A stretch of DNA of 64,000 bases from Siccirubricoccus sp. G192 (lineage in GTDB: Bacteria > Pseudomonadota > Alphaproteobacteria > Acetobacterales > Acetobacteraceae), in the NCBI RefSeq assembly GCF_019084075.1, contig NZ_JAHREN010000001.1:4118501-4182500 (forward strand). The letters are read 5' to 3'. The notes beneath the pieces are model-generated. The model was not told the DNA's origin. It searched no databases and saw only the letters and a list, made by a program, of their open reading frames with translations. This document shows positions 1 through 9,822 of this stretch, in pieces (positions within the stretch are counted from its first letter, which is position 1; each line of letters begins with the position of its first letter). The translations under genes were made by a program, and so were the position numbers.

Positions 1-550
1 GCAGCGCATCGATGTCGAGGCCGCTATCGGTCTCGTCCAGGATGGCCATGCGGGGACCGAGCAGCGCCATCTGCAGCACCTCGTTCCGCTTCTTCTCGCC
101 GCCGGAGAAGCCGACATTCACGCCGCGCTTCAGCATGTCCTCGGGCATGTGCAGCGCCCGCATCCGCTCGCGCGCCAGTTTCAGGAATTGCATGGCATCG
201 AGGTCGCTCTCGCCCCGGCTGCGGCGGAGCGCGTTCAGCGCCGTGCGGAGGAAATTCGCGTTGCCGACGCCAGGCAGTTCCACCGGATACTGGAAGGCAA
301 GGAAGAGGCCGGCGGCGGCGCGCTGCTCCGGCTCCATCGCCAGCAGGTCCTGGCCGGCGAAGGTGGCGGAACCGCCCGTCACCTCATAGCCCTCGCGGCC
401 CGCCAATACGTAGGAGAGCGTGGATTTGCCGGAACCATTCGGCCCCATGATGGCATGCAACTCGCCCAGCGGGATCTCAAGGTCGATCCCCTGCAGGATC
501 GGCTTGCCATCAACCTCGGCGGTGAGTCCCTCGATCTTCAGCATCGTCAT
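1..550 (-). CDS. sufC: SufC, Fe-S assembly ATPase (3' end cut by window edge)
   Basis: Cytoplasmic ABC-type ATPase of the SufBCD scaffold for Fe-S cluster assembly. Reading leftward from ATG at 550 (a second ATG lies at 544), about 183 of the usual ~250 residues are present. Walker A GPNGSGKST is at residues 36-44, the Q-loop follows at AFQYPVELPG, then the FSGGEKKR signature and the Walker B MAILDETDSGLD typical of SufC. The protein runs off base 1. It lies 8 bases downstream of sufB on the same strand and is surely co-transcribed with sufB and the Rrf2 gene. Identification is very secure; only the C terminus is unseen. Confidence 0.96.
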   Translation of the reverse strand, partial: MTMLKIEGLTAEVDGKPILQGIDLEIPLGELHAIMGPNGSGKSTLSYVLAGREGYEVTGGSATFAGQDLLAMEPEQRAAAGLFLAFQYPVELPGVGNANFLRTALNALRRSRGESDLDAMQFLKLARERMRALHMPEDMLKRGVNVGFSGGEKKRNEVLQMALLGPRMAILDETDSGLDIDAL

Positions 551-558
551 CGTCTTCC

Positions 559-2049
559 CTAGCCCACCGAGCCTTCAAGGCTGATCTGCAGCAGCTTCTG
601 CGCTTCCACCGCGAACTCCATCGGCAATTCCTTCAGCACCTCGCGACAGAAGCCATTGACGATGAGCCCGACCGCATCCTCCTGCGTGAGGCCGCGCGAG
701 CGGCAGTAGAACAACTGGTCCTCGGCGATGCGGCTGGTGGTGGCCTCATGCTCCACCTTCGCGCTGATGCAGCGGTTCTCGATATAGGGCACGGTATGTG
801 CACCGCACTGGTCGCCGATCAGCAGCGAATCGCATTGCGTGAAGTTGCGGGCCGCCGAGGCCGCGGGCGCGATGCGCACCAGGCCGCGATAGGTGTTCTG
901 CCCGCGCCCGGCCGAGATGCCCTTGGAGACGATGGTGGAGGTCGTCCGCTTGCCGAGATGGATCATCTTGGTGCCGGTATCGGCCTGCTGGCGGTTGTTG
1001 GTGATGGCGACCGAGTAGAACTCGCCCACGCTGTCATCGCCCAGCAGAATGCAGGACGGGTATTTCCAGGTGATGGCCGAGCCCGTCTCCACCTGCGTCC
1101 AGCTCACCTTGGACCGCGCGCCGCGGCACTGCGCCCGCTTGGTGACGAAGTTGTAGATTCCGCCGCGGCCCTCGGCGTCGCCGGGATACCAGTTTTGCAC
1201 CGTGCTGTATTTGATGGTGGCGTCATCCAGCGCCACCAGTTCCACCACCGCGGCATGCAACTGGTTCTCGTCGCGCATCGGCGCGGTGCAGCCTTCGAGG
1301 TAGCTCACATGGCTGCCGGCATCGGCGATGATGAGTGTGCGCTCGAACTGACCGGTGCTCTTCGCATTGATGCGGAAATAGGTGGAGAGCTCCATCGGGC
1401 AGCGCACCCCTTTCGGGATGTAGACGAAGCTGCCATCGGTGAAGACCGCGCTGTTCAGCGCCGCGTAGAAATTGTCGCCCTGCGGCACCACGCTGCCGAG
1501 ATACTGCCGCACCAGATCGGGATGATCCTGCACCGCCTCGCTGATCGGGCAGAAGATGATGCCGTCCTTGGCCAGCCGTTCCTTGAAGGTGGTGGCGACC
1601 GAGACGCTGTCGAAGACCGCATCCACCGCGATGGGCATGGAGCGCCCCTCGCCGCCTTCCTGCTGCGGCGAGACGCCGGCGAGCCAGGCCTGCTCCTTCA
1701 GCGGGATGCCGAGCTTCTCATAGGTGCGCAGCAATTCGGGATCGACCTCGTCCAGGCTTTTCGGCCCTTCCTTGGGCGCCGCGTAGTAATAGGCGTCCTG
1801 GTAGTCGATCGGCGGATAGGAGACCGCGGCCCAGCGCGGCTCCTCCATCTTTTTCCAAAGGGCGAAGGCTTTCAGCCGCCATTCCAGCAGCCATTCCGGC
1901 TCGTTCTTCTTCTTCGAGATGAAGCGGACGATGTCCTCGTTCAGCCCCTTGGGGGCGAAATCCATCTCGATATCCGTCTGGAAGCCCCACTTGTAGGCAC
2001 CCTCGGTGACGGACTGGACAGTGTCGATCGTCTCGGTAACGGCGGGCAT
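559..2049 (-). CDS. sufB: SufB, Fe-S cluster assembly scaffold protein
   Basis: 496-residue scaffold subunit of the SufBCD complex, the same length as E. coli SufB (495). The cysteine in CDSLLIG is residue 406 and the histidine in KVEHEATTS is residue 434, matching the functionally important Cys405 and the His433 of the E. coli protein. The conserved C-terminal block [19 protein letters not shown] is also present. The gene is 8 bases downstream of the Rrf2 regulator and 8 bases upstream of sufC, so the three form a tight operon. The order regulator-sufB-sufC is common in alphaproteobacteria. The function is firm from family identity. Confidence 0.97.
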   Translation of the reverse strand: MPAVTETIDTVQSVTEGAYKWGFQTDIEMDFAPKGLNEDIVRFISKKKNEPEWLLEWRLKAFALWKKMEEPRWAAVSYPPIDYQDAYYYAAPKEGPKSLDEVDPELLRTYEKLGIPLKEQAWLAGVSPQQEGGEGRSMPIAVDAVFDSVSVATTFKERLAKDGIIFCPISEAVQDHPDLVRQYLGSVVPQGDNFYAALNSAVFTDGSFVYIPKGVRCPMELSTYFRINAKSTGQFERTLIIADAGSHVSYLEGCTAPMRDENQLHAAVVELVALDDATIKYSTVQNWYPGDAEGRGGIYNFVTKRAQCRGARSKVSWTQVETGSAITWKYPSCILLGDDSVGEFYSVAITNNRQQADTGTKMIHLGKRTTSTIVSKGISAGRGQNTYRGLVRIAPAASAARNFTQCDSLLIGDQCGAHTVPYIENRCISAKVEHEATTSRIAEDQLFYCRSRGLTQEDAVGLIVNGFCREVLKELPMEFAVEAQKLLQISLEGSVG

Positions 2050-2057
2050 GGGAATTC

Positions 2058-2531
2058 CTACTCGGCGACGAGTTGAGCAAGGACCGGGGCGGCGGCAACG
2101 GGCTGGCGCACCGGATGCGGGGCGGCGATATCGGCGACGGTGATGCCGGAAAGCGCATTGCGGATGGCGTCATTCACCGGGTCCCAGCGGCCGCGGACCT
2201 GGCAGACGCCCTCCGCCTCGCAGAGGCCGGCGACGCCATCGACGCAGGCGGTCAGCGCGATCGGCCCATCGAAGGCGAAGATCACCTCAGACAGCGGCAG
2301 GGCAGCGAGCGGGCGGGTCAGGCGATAGCCGCCCCGGGCACCGCGCACCCCCTCCACCAACCCGGCCTGTCCGAGGATCTTCAGCACCTTGGCAACCGTC
2401 GGTTCGGCGATGCCGGTGGCCAGGGCCAAGCCGGGCGCAGTCTGCACCTGCCCGCCCGGCACCGCGCCTTCGCGCGCCAGCCGGCCCAGCACCACCACCG
2501 CGTAATCGGTCAGTTTGGAAAGCCTGAACAC
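2058..2531 (-). CDS. Rrf2-family regulator of the SUF operon
   Basis: 157-residue winged-helix Rrf2 protein beginning [19 protein letters not shown], the usual start of SUF-associated Rrf2 regulators. The helix-turn-helix occupies about residues 1-70, ending in the wing [11 protein letters not shown]. Cys96, Cys104 and Cys110 match the three-cysteine arrangement that binds an Fe-S cluster in IscR-like proteins, so it probably senses cluster status. It is first in the operon, 8 bases before sufB. A perfect 15-base palindrome lies 30-44 bases upstream of its start and may be its own operator. Assignment as the SUF regulator rests on family and position; the operator is inference. Confidence 0.93.
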   Translation of the reverse strand: MFRLSKLTDYAVVVLGRLAREGAVPGGQVQTAPGLALATGIAEPTVAKVLKILGQAGLVEGVRGARGGYRLTRPLAALPLSEVIFAFDGPIALTACVDGVAGLCEAEGVCQVRGRWDPVNDAIRNALSGITVADIAAPHPVRQPVAAAPVLAQLVAE

Positions 2532-2560
2532 GAGCCTGTCCCTCTCTCCGCACTCAAATA

Positions 2561-2575
2561 GGACCTTTCAGGTCC
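2561..2575. promoter_or_regulatory. Perfect palindrome upstream of the Rrf2-sufBC operon
   Basis: The sequence GGACCTttcAGGTCC is a perfect 6-3-6 palindrome between the divergent Rrf2 and alpha/beta-hydrolase genes, in a short less GC-rich patch. Its position, 30-44 bases upstream of the Rrf2 ATG, fits an autoregulatory operator. No published site for this regulator was matched, so the role is inference. Confidence 0.4.
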
Positions 2576-2683
2576 CCTTTGAAGCCCCCCTGCCTCGGCA
2601 CAGCCATGCACCCACCGCAAGGGCGGGCTTCCGGTGCGGCAATGCCGCCGGTAGCCTGCCCGCGTGGTATGGGAGGGCGTCGC

Positions 2684-3567
2684 ATGCCGAGCATCCGCAC
2701 CGAGGATGGCGTGGAGTTGCACTATGAGGAGGCAGGCCAGGGCACGCCCTTGGTCTTCGTCCATGAATTCGCCGGCGATAGCCGAAGCTGGGAGCCGCAA
2801 CTCCGCTTCTTCGCCCGCCGCTACCGCTGCATCGCCTTCAATGCCCGCGGCTATCCGCCGAGCGGCGTGCCCTCCGAGCCCGCCGCCTATTCGCAGGACC
2901 GCGCCACGGACGATATCGCCACCGTCATCGAGGGGCTGGGGCTGGGCGCCGCGCATGTGGTGGGGCTGTCCATGGGCGGCTTCGCGGCGCTGCATCTCGG
3001 CCTGCGGCATCCGCACCTGGCCCGCAGCCTCACTGCGGCGGGCGTCGGCTATGGCGCGGCGCCTGGCAAGCGCGAGCAGTTCCGCGCTGAAACCGACACC
3101 GCCATAGGCCGCATCCGGGCCGAGGGCATGGCGGATTCGGCAAGGTCTATAGCCGTGGACCGACCCGCCTGGTCTTCGAGGAAAAGGACCCGCGCGGCTA
3201 TGCCGAATTCCAGGCGCAGCTTTGCGGCCATTCCACCGAGGGCTCGGCCCTGACCATGCAAGGCGTGCAGCGGGCACGGCCGAGCCTCTTCGATCTCGAA
3301 GCCGGGTTCCGCGCGATGAAGCTGCCCACCCTGGTGATCTGCGGCGATGAGGACGACCCAACCCTGGAGCCCGGACTCTTCCTCAAGCGCTGCATCGCCA
3401 CCAGCGCCCTGCTGGTGCTGCCGCGCTGCGGCCATGCCATGAATCTGGAGGAGCCGGAGGCGTTCAACCGGGCGGTGCTGGATTTCATCACCTGGGTCGA
3501 TGCCGGCCGCTGGTGGGAACGCAACCCGGAAACGCTGGCGGGCGGCATCATCGCCGGCAAGGGCTAG
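2684..3567 (+). CDS. Alpha/beta-fold hydrolase (single-base frameshift near 3136)
   Basis: Hydrolase of the alpha/beta fold; the substrate cannot be told. The start is ATG 2684, six bases after a GGGAGGG ribosome site; earlier starts lack one. The nucleophile elbow GLSMGGFAAL, the acid region ICGDEDDPT and the catalytic-histidine region RCGHAMNLEEP are all present, but the last two lie in another frame. The break is at 3136-3137, where GCGGATTCGG would need one more T to read ...ADFGKVYSRGPTRLVFEEKDPRG. With that base restored the protein is 294 residues, normal for the family. The reading frame on both sides is well conserved, so a sequencing deletion is more likely than a true pseudogene. 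Confidence 0.85.
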
Positions 3568-3667
3568 AGCGGATCGCCGCAGGGCGGAACCGCCCGGAGG
3601 CGTGAATCCGCTCACCAAACAACAGGCTACAGCGGCGTGCCGAACCATCAATTCGGCACGCCGCTGT
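3567..3667 (+). repeat. Palindromic intergenic element, copy A1 (two hairpins)
   Basis: Starts on the last base of the hydrolase stop codon. Hairpin I has outer arms GAGCGGAT (3567-3574) and ATCCGCTC (3606-3613) and an inner stem GGGCGG/CCGCCC. After a short ACCAAACAACAGG-type spacer, hairpin II has a perfect 16-bp stem (3629-3644 with 3652-3667). Related copies are at 11991-12091 and 49267-49369. The stem sequences differ between copies while pairing is kept. It lies between two convergent genes and may act as a bidirectional terminator. Confidence 0.8.
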
Positions 3668-3684
3668 AAGCCCCGGGCGCGCCG

Positions 3685-4011
3685 CTACCGGCGCGTCGTG
3701 CCACCCATGCGGGCGAAGACCATGCGGTCCCGGTTCTCCTGCATCAGCATGGTGAAGCCGGGGATGCTGACCAGTCCAAGGCCGCGCGGCAGGCCGGTAT
3801 CCGGGTCCGGCGCGACGTTGCCGTAGCTCTCGCCCGAGATCTTCTCCCATTTCCCGGCGGGCTTCTTCACCTCGACATTCACCACCGTCGCCTTGAAGAC
3901 CATCCGCACGATGGCCTCCCTGGGCGAGGAGGGCTTCGTCAAGCTCGGACAGCCGGCGATGATCTGCCAGCCATTCGCCAGCGCCCAGGCCGTGAGTTCT
4001 TCCTTGTCCAT
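3685..4011 (-). CDS. Conserved hypothetical protein, 108 aa
   Basis: I do not recognise this 108-residue protein. It has no signal peptide or membrane segment and is mixed in composition, with an N-terminal MDKEELTAWALANGWQ helix followed by beta-like segments, and is probably cytoplasmic. Codon use is like its neighbours. It is transcribed away from the PHB depolymerase, and the shared upstream region (4012-4243) carries two PhaR-like boxes, so it could be co-regulated with PHB metabolism; that is inference from position only. Its 3' end faces the A1 palindromic element. Confidence 0.7.
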   Translation of the reverse strand: MDKEELTAWALANGWQIIAGCPSLTKPSSPREAIVRMVFKATVVNVEVKKPAGKWEKISGESYGNVAPDPDTGLPRGLGLVSIPGFTMLMQENRDRMVFARMGGTTRR

Positions 4012-4105
4012 GGCATCAGGCCCTCCAATCCCGATAGCCTTTTAGCGCCGGTTCCGCAGCCAATGGAACCGCTTCCCTTTGTAAGTCGTGCAGGCTGATA
4101 CCATG

Positions 4106-4137
4106 TTGCGCCGCAGCATATTTATGTTGCACCGCAC
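4106..4137 (+). promoter_or_regulatory. Pair of PhaR-like operator boxes before the PHB depolymerase
   Basis: Two sites, TTGCGCCGCAG (4106-4116) and TTGCACCGCAC (4127-4137), are spaced 21 bp centre to centre, close to two helical turns. Both are preceded by ATG. The same ATGTTGC-N3-GCA pattern occurs twice before the phasin gene. PhaR-type repressors of PHB genes are known to bind TGC/GCA palindromes; assignment to PhaR here is inference. Confidence 0.6.
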
Positions 4138-4243
4138 AGGAACCGTGAGCCGCCGATCGCGCTCCGGTTTTCATGGCCGTCGCGGAACCCTGGTCCGGGT
4201 TCCGCCCCGACCAGTCTCGCCGGCCCAGGAAGGACCAAAAGCC

Positions 4244-5408
4244 TTGCACCGACCCCGCATCAACCTCGCCGATCTCGTCCGCCAGCGCAGTTTCCAGGCC
4301 GCTGCCACCCGGACGGCCGCGCCACATCTCACGGAAGTCCAGGATTTCGGTCCCAATCCTGGGGCGCTCCGCATGCTGAGCTTCGTGCCGGAGGGCCTGC
4401 CCGAGGGGGCGCCCCTGGTGGTCGCGCTGCATGGCTGCACCCAGAACGCCGCCGGCTATGACCGCGGCTGCGGCTGGTCGGACCTGGCCCGGCAACTCGG
4501 CTTCGCCCTGCTGCTGCCGGAACAGCGCCAGGCCAACAACCCCAACCGCTGCTTCAACTGGTTCGAGCCGGGCGACACCGCGCGCGATGCCGGCGAGGCC
4601 GCCTCGATCCGGCAAATGGTGGCGCATATGCTGGCGGCGCACCGGCTGGACCCGCGCCGGGTCTTCGTCACCGGGCTTTCGGCCGGGGGGCGCCATGACC
4701 TCGGTGATGCTGGCCACCTATCCGGAGGTCTTCGCCGCCGGCGCCATCATCGCCGGCCTGCCGCACGGCGCGGCCTCCAACATGCAGGAAGCCTTCGAGG
4801 CGATGGCCAGTGGCCGGCCGCGGCCGGCGCGGGGCTGGGGCGATCTGGTCCGCGCCGCCTCGCCGCATCGCGGTCCCTGGCCGCGCGTCTCGGTCTGGCA
4901 GGGCGAGGCGGACAGCACGGTGCGGCCGGTGAATGCCGAGCAGATCCTGCGGCAATGGACCGACCTGCACGGCCATTCCGGCGCCCCGGTGCCGGAGCCC
5001 ACGGCCGGCGGCCATCGCCACCGGGTCTGGCGCGATGCGGCAGGCACGATCCTGCTGGAGAGCCACAGCATCGCCGGCATGGCGCATGGCGTCCCCATTC
5101 ATCCCGGCGAGGGCGAGCAGCGCGGTGGCATGGCGGGGCCCTTCATCCTGGATGCCGGGATCTCCTCCACCCACCGGATCGCCGCCTTCTTCGGCCTCGG
5201 CGGTGCCCCGGCGGCAGCGGCCATGTCGGCGCGCAGCATGGTACCGGCGGGGATCATCGCGATCGGCCGCGATGGCGAGGCGCGGCTTGGGGCAAGGGCG
5301 GAGCGCCCCGCCGCTGCCAGGCAGCCGGAGGCTCCCGCAGCGCAGGGCTTCGATCCCGGCAGGGTGATCCGGCGGGCGCTCGAAGCGGCGGGGCTGCTCA
5401 AATCCTGA
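4244..5408 (+). CDS. Poly(3-hydroxybutyrate) depolymerase-family esterase (frameshift at 4685-4690)
   Basis: PHB-depolymerase/LpqC-type esterase, probably hydrolysing polyhydroxybutyrate or short-chain hydroxyalkanoate oligomers. The oxyanion-hole block VVALHGCTQNAAGYD, the lipase box GLSAGG and the C-terminal signature region FDPGRVIRRALEAAGLL are present. The lipase box is split by a +1 shift in a run of six Gs (4685-4690); five Gs would give GLSAGGAMTSVMLATYPEVFAAG and a 387-residue protein of normal size. I chose TTG 4244, which follows a strong AGGAAGGA ribosome site by nine bases. Upstream in-frame ATGs lie in or before the PhaR-like boxes and are unlikely starts. No signal peptide is visible, so it is probably intracellular. 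Confidence 0.85.
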
Positions 5409-5535
5409 TTTAAATGGCGGGCCGCCATCAGTGGCGCGAATGGAAGGTCTGTCGCTGGGCGACAACTTCAGGTTGATCGCCTATTGAGTGCGATATACCA
5501 TCTCCGGATCACGCTTTATTGATCCGGAGGGCGCC

Positions 5536-7459
5536 ATGGCAGGATTGGGTCTCGACGCGAAGCCCGTCCCCCGGCCCGAAGGCGCCGGGCGCCGCCTCTG
5601 GCGCTTGGTGCGCGATTACTACGGCTCCGAGGAGTGGCGTTCCGCCTGGGGCCTCACCCTTGGCGTCGTGCTGCTCACCGTGCTGCAGATCGCGATCCAG
5701 GTGCGGCTCAATCTCTGGAACCGCGATTTCTTCGACGCGCTGGAGCAGCGCGACCGCGAGGTCTTCCTCGGCCAGATGGGGCTTTTCGCCGTGCTGGCCC
5801 TCGCCGGCATCGCCGCGGCGGTGTTCCAGTTGCAGGTCCGGCAGGTGCTGCAATTGCGCTGGCGGCGCTGGCTGGTGCACCGGATGCAGGGGCGGCTGCT
5901 GACGGGCAATTGCCATTACCGCCTGCAATTCCTGGAAGGCGCCGCCGACAACCCGGACCAGCGGATCAGCGAGAATACCCGCTGGGCCACCGCCATGGCG
6001 GTGGATATGGCGGTCGGGTTGCTGCATTCGGTGCTGCTGCTGGCCTCCTTCGCCGGCATCCTCTGGACCTTGTCGGGGCCGCTGCCGGTTTCGCTGGGCG
6101 GCCATGAATTCGAGATCCCGGGCTACATGGTCTTCGCCGCGCTGCTCTATGCCGCCATCGGCACCGGCCTGACCTGGCTGATCGGCCGGCCACTGGTCGG
6201 CATCAATACCCGCCGCAACGAGGCCGAGGGCGACCATCGCTTCGCCCTGGTCCGGCTGCGCGAGAATGCCGAAGGGGTCGCGCTGATCCGCGGCGAGGCG
6301 GATGAGGAGCGCGGCCTGCGCCATTCCTTCGGCCGCGTCCTGGCGGTGATGCGGGACCTGTATCGTGGCGAGCGGCGGCTGATGGGGCTCGCCGCCGCCT
6401 ATGGCATGGTCACCCATATCTTCCCGATCCTGGTCGCCGCGCCGCGCTATTTCGCCGGCGCCATCACGCTCGGCGTCCTGATGCAGGTGGGCCAGGCCTT
6501 CTACGAGGTGACGCGGGCGCTGAACTGGTTCATGGCGAATTATCCCCGCCTCGCCGACTGGGCGAGCCATGTCGAGCGCAGCGTGGAATTGGAGGACAGC
6601 CTCGCCGCCGCCGCGGCGGTCGGCCAGGGCGAGGCCATCCGCATCGAGGAAGGTCCACTGCCGGATGGGCGCGAGGTGCTCTCGCTCAGCGGCCTCAGCC
6701 TCGCCACCCCCGGCGGCGCGCTGCTGATAGCCGGCGCCGATGCCGAGATCCGGCCCGGCGAGCGCGTGCTGATCCAGGGCGAGAGCGGCACCGGCAAATC
6801 CACCCTGTTCCGCGCCATCGCCGGCGCCTGGACCTGGGGTGCCGGGTGCATCCGGGTGCCGGCGCGGGAGGGGATGATGTTCATGCCGCAGCGTCCCTAC
6901 CTGCCGCTCGGCGCGCTGCGGGAGGCGGTGGCCTATCCCGCCCCGCCCGGGCATTTCCCGGATGCGGCGGTCCGGGCGGCACTGACCCGCTGCGGCCTGG
7001 CGCCGCTCGCCGGCCGGCTGGACGAGGCGGCGCGCTGGGACCGCATCCTGTCGCTCGGCGAGCAGCAGCGCCTGGCCTTCGCCCGGCTGCTGCTGCATCG
7101 GCCGCGCTGGGTCTTCATGGACGAGGCGACGGCGGCGCTCGACGAGGCGAACCAGGAGCTGATGATGCGGCTGTTCCGGGAGGAACTGGCCGGCAGCGCC
7201 CTGGTCTCGATCGGCCATCGCCCCGGCCTCGATGCCTATCACGACCGCACCCTGGTGCTGCGGCGCGCGGCGGCGGGGGCAAGGCTCGGGGCGCCTGGCC
7301 TGGCGGCCGTGGAAGGGCGTGGCGAGGCTCCGGCCCTGGCGCTGCCGGCCCTGCCCCGCATGGCGGCCGGGGCCCCTGCCCGGCACTTGGCCGGACGCAG
7401 GCGCCGGCCGCATGCCGACCGCCGCCTGCGCGGTGGCACCAGGGGGAAGCCCGATCTAG
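5536..7459 (+). CDS. SbmA/BacA-like ABC transporter, fused permease-ATPase
   Basis: Half-transporter of the ABC_membrane_2 (SbmA/BacA, YddA) family. An N-terminal membrane domain has about six helices (one being WGLTLGVVLLTVLQIAIQV) and carries the family hallmark NLWNRDFFDALEQRD. The ATPase domain has Walker A QGESGTGKSTLF, signature LSLGEQQRLAFARLLL and Walker B WVFMDEATAALD. It may export or import peptides or vitamin-like compounds. ATG 5536 follows GGAGG by five bases. The frame stays open and joins the next gene without a stop; losing one G from the run at 7442-7446 would end it at TAG 7459, which I take as the likely true end. Its last ~60 residues are low-complexity. Confidence 0.85.
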
Positions 7460-7533
7460 CCGCCCCACCATCAGGCGTGGGCCACCGCCAGGCCGCCTCG
7501 ACCGCGCCGCGCCGGCATGGCACTCCCACCGGC

Positions 7534-8544
7534 ATGCGCCCCACCCTGCATCCGCGGCTGCTGAATGGCCGTGACGGCGACCCCGGCCTGTATCTGGAGG
7601 CGCTGCACCTGCCGGATGCCGTGCTGATCGATTGCGGCGACCTCTCCACCCTGTCGCCCCGGCATCTGCTGCGGGTCGGCGCGCTGCTCGTCAGCCATGC
7701 GCATATGGACCATTGGGCTGGCTTCGACCGGCTGCTGCGGCTGCAGATCGGCCGGGCGAAGCGGCTGCCGGTGGTGGGGCCGGCAGGCTTTGCGGCGCGG
7801 CTGTTCCACCGGCTGCACTCCTATACCTGGAACCTGGCCGACCGGATTCCCGCCGACCTGGCCTTCGAGGTCACGGAGGTGACGGCCGCCGAATCCTGGC
7901 CTCGCACCCGGCTGCGGCTGCATGGCGGCTTCATGCCGGAGCCCCTGCCCCCGCTCCCGGCCGCGGCGGATGGCACCGTGCTGCGGCTCGGCCCGCTCCG
8001 GCTGCGCGCCGCGGTGCTGGACCATGGCACCCCCTGCCTCGGCTTCGCGGTGGAGGAGGCAATGCACCTCAATGTCTGGCGGACCCGGCTGGAGGCGCGC
8101 GGACTGCCCGTCGGCCCCTGGCTCGCCGGGCTGAAGCAGGCCGTGGCGGAGGGGCGGCCGGACAGCCATCCGGTGCCGGTCTTCGCCCGACCGGCCGAGG
8201 CGGATGGCGCCGCCAGCCTGCCGCTCGGCCCCTTGCGTGAGCTGATCGACATCACGCCCGGGCAGCACCTGGCCTATGTCACCGACATGGCCGATACGCC
8301 GGCCAACCGCGCCGCCGCGATTCGCCTGGCGCAGGGTGCCGATATCCTGTTCATCGAGGCGCCCTTCGCCGCCGACGATGCCGCCCTCGCCACCGACCGG
8401 CAGCACCTGACCACCCGGGCGGCCGGCGAGATCGCCCGCGCCGCCGGGGCTCGCCGGATCGAGCCCTTCCATTTCTCGCCGCGCTACGAGGGCCAGGAGG
8501 CGCGGCTGCTGGCGGAGGTGGCGGCCGCCGCCGCCGGGGCCTAG
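7534..8544 (+). CDS. MBL-fold hydrolase, RNase Z-like
   Basis: Metallo-beta-lactamase-fold protein of the RNase Z/arylsulfatase-like group. The dinuclear-metal motif SHAHMDHWAGF is about 50 residues from ATG 7534. Later metal-ligand regions are LDHGTPCLGF, VTDMAD and the final FHFSPRY. Length is 336 residues, typical for ribonuclease Z-like proteins; whether it processes tRNA or acts on another phosphodiester cannot be told. It is in frame with the upstream ABC transporter gene, giving an apparent 1018-codon fusion. Separate genes are more likely because the linker is low-complexity and each half has normal family length. A strong double hairpin follows the stop codon. Confidence 0.85.
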   Translation: MRPTLHPRLLNGRDGDPGLYLEALHLPDAVLIDCGDLSTLSPRHLLRVGALLVSHAHMDHWAGFDRLLRLQIGRAKRLPVVGPAGFAARLFHRLHSYTWNLADRIPADLAFEVTEVTAAESWPRTRLRLHGGFMPEPLPPLPAAADGTVLRLGPLRLRAAVLDHGTPCLGFAVEEAMHLNVWRTRLEARGLPVGPWLAGLKQAVAEGRPDSHPVPVFARPAEADGAASLPLGPLRELIDITPGQHLAYVTDMADTPANRAAAIRLAQGADILFIEAPFAADDAALATDRQHLTTRAAGEIARAAGARRIEPFHFSPRYEGQEARLLAEVAAAAAGA

Positions 8545-8640
8545 ACCACAGTCTTTCAGACTGTGGTCTGGCTTTTCTGGATCGGCCAACTTCGTCGTCC
8601 TGGCTGGAAACGCGAGCGTTTCCAGCCAGGACGACGTTGG
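8543..8640 (+). repeat. Tandem perfect hairpins after the MBL-fold gene
   Basis: Hairpin 1 has a 12-bp perfect stem and a TTC loop (8543-8569). Hairpin 2 has a 21-bp perfect stem (8593-8613 with 8616-8636) and a two-base loop. A 23-base spacer contains CTTTTC. The two-hairpin layout resembles the other palindromic elements in the window, but the sequence is unrelated. It may be a terminator or a small mobile palindromic remnant. Confidence 0.75.
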
Positions 8641-8680
8641 ACTAGCCTGCGCGCGGATCGCCAGAGGGGAACGACACGCC

Positions 8681-9787
8681 ATGCTGCAACCGCCGCCCGC
8701 CGAACCCGGCATGCGCGAGGAGGAGGTGGATACCCCCGCCCTGCTGCTCGACCTCGATGCCTTCGAGGCCAATCTGGATGCGATGGCGGCGCTGCTGGCG
8801 CCCACCGGCGCGAAGCTGCGCGCCCATGCCAAGACCCATAAATCCCCGGTCATCGCCCGCCTGCAAATGGAGCGCGGCGCCATCGGCCAATGCGTGCAGA
8901 AGGTGGCGGAAGCCGAGATCCTGGCCTGGGGCGGCATCCCCGACATCCTGGTGAGCAACGAGGTGGTGGGGCCCCGCAAGCTGGCCAGGCTGGCGGCGCT
9001 GGCGCGCATCAGCCGGGTCGCGGTCTGCGCCGATGGCGCCGAACAGGTCGCGGCCTACGAGGCGGCGGCCGAGGCGGCCGGCATCCGCCTGCCGGTGCTG
9101 GTCGAGATCGATATCGGCGCCGCCCGCTGCGGCGTGGAGCCCGGGCCGCCGGCCGTCGCCCTGGCCGAGCGGATCGCCGGCAGCCGCCACCTGATCTTCG
9201 GCGGGCTCCAGGCCTATCACGGCAGCGCCCAGCACAAGCGGAGCCCGGCGGAGCGGGCAGCGGCCATCGGCGGCGCGGCCGAGGCGACGCGCCGCACGGT
9301 GGAGCAATTGCGCCAGCGCGGCCTCGACTGCCCGATCGTCGGCGGCGCCGGCACCGGCACCTTCCCGCTGGAGGCCGGCAGCGGCGTCTTCACCGAAATC
9401 CAGGCCGGCTCCTACGCCTTCATGGATGCCGACTACGCCCGGAACGAGAGCCCGCCGCCCTTCCGCCACGCCCTGTTCGTGCTGGCCACCGTGATGAGCC
9501 GCTCGATCCCCGGTGTCGCCGTGGTGGATGCCGGGCACAAGGCGGTGGCGGTGGATTCCGGCCTGCCGCTGGTCTGGGAACGGCCGGGGCTACGCTTTGC
9601 CGGCGCCTCGGACGAGCACGGGAAGATCCTGGTGGAGGGCGGCGCCGCGCCGGTGCTGGGCGAGCGGCTGCGGCTGGTGCCCGGCCATTGCGACCCGACG
9701 GTGGACCGCTACGACTGGTATGTCGGGGTCCGCCGGGGCCGGGTGGAATGCCTCTGGCCGGTGGCCGCGCGCGGCGCCATGGCCTGA
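8681..9787 (+). CDS. D-threonine aldolase / DSD1-family PLP enzyme
   Basis: Fold-type III PLP enzyme of the alanine-racemase-N plus D-serine-dehydratase-like family, which includes D-threonine aldolase, 3-hydroxy-D-aspartate aldolase and eukaryotic-type D-serine dehydratase. The PLP lysine lies in LRAHAKTHKSP (about Lys51). The C-terminal metal-binding block is GHCDPTVDRYDWYVGVRRGRVE, with the His and Cys ligands conserved. Length is 368 residues, normal for the family. It would act in the cytoplasm on D-beta-hydroxy amino acids, but the exact substrate cannot be assigned. It stands alone between a double hairpin and a convergent carboxypeptidase gene. Confidence 0.88.
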   Translation: MLQPPPAEPGMREEEVDTPALLLDLDAFEANLDAMAALLAPTGAKLRAHAKTHKSPVIARLQMERGAIGQCVQKVAEAEILAWGGIPDILVSNEVVGPRKLARLAALARISRVAVCADGAEQVAAYEAAAEAAGIRLPVLVEIDIGAARCGVEPGPPAVALAERIAGSRHLIFGGLQAYHGSAQHKRSPAERAAAIGGAAEATRRTVEQLRQRGLDCPIVGGAGTGTFPLEAGSGVFTEIQAGSYAFMDADYARNESPPPFRHALFVLATVMSRSIPGVAVVDAGHKAVAVDSGLPLVWERPGLRFAGASDEHGKILVEGGAAPVLGERLRLVPGHCDPTVDRYDWYVGVRRGRVECLWPVAARGAMA

Positions 9788-9822
9788 GGCCTGCGGGCCT
9801 GGTTGTGCCAGGCCGGAATTCC

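Noticed and set aside
748..2076. Long plus-strand open frame opposite sufB
   Set aside because: It is antisense to a fully conserved sufB with no homology-like motifs; long antisense frames are normal at this GC content.
4103..4140. ATG codons at 4103 and 4124 as starts of the PHB depolymerase
   Set aside because: They are part of repeated operator-like boxes also found before the phasin; a strong ribosome site precedes TTG 4244.
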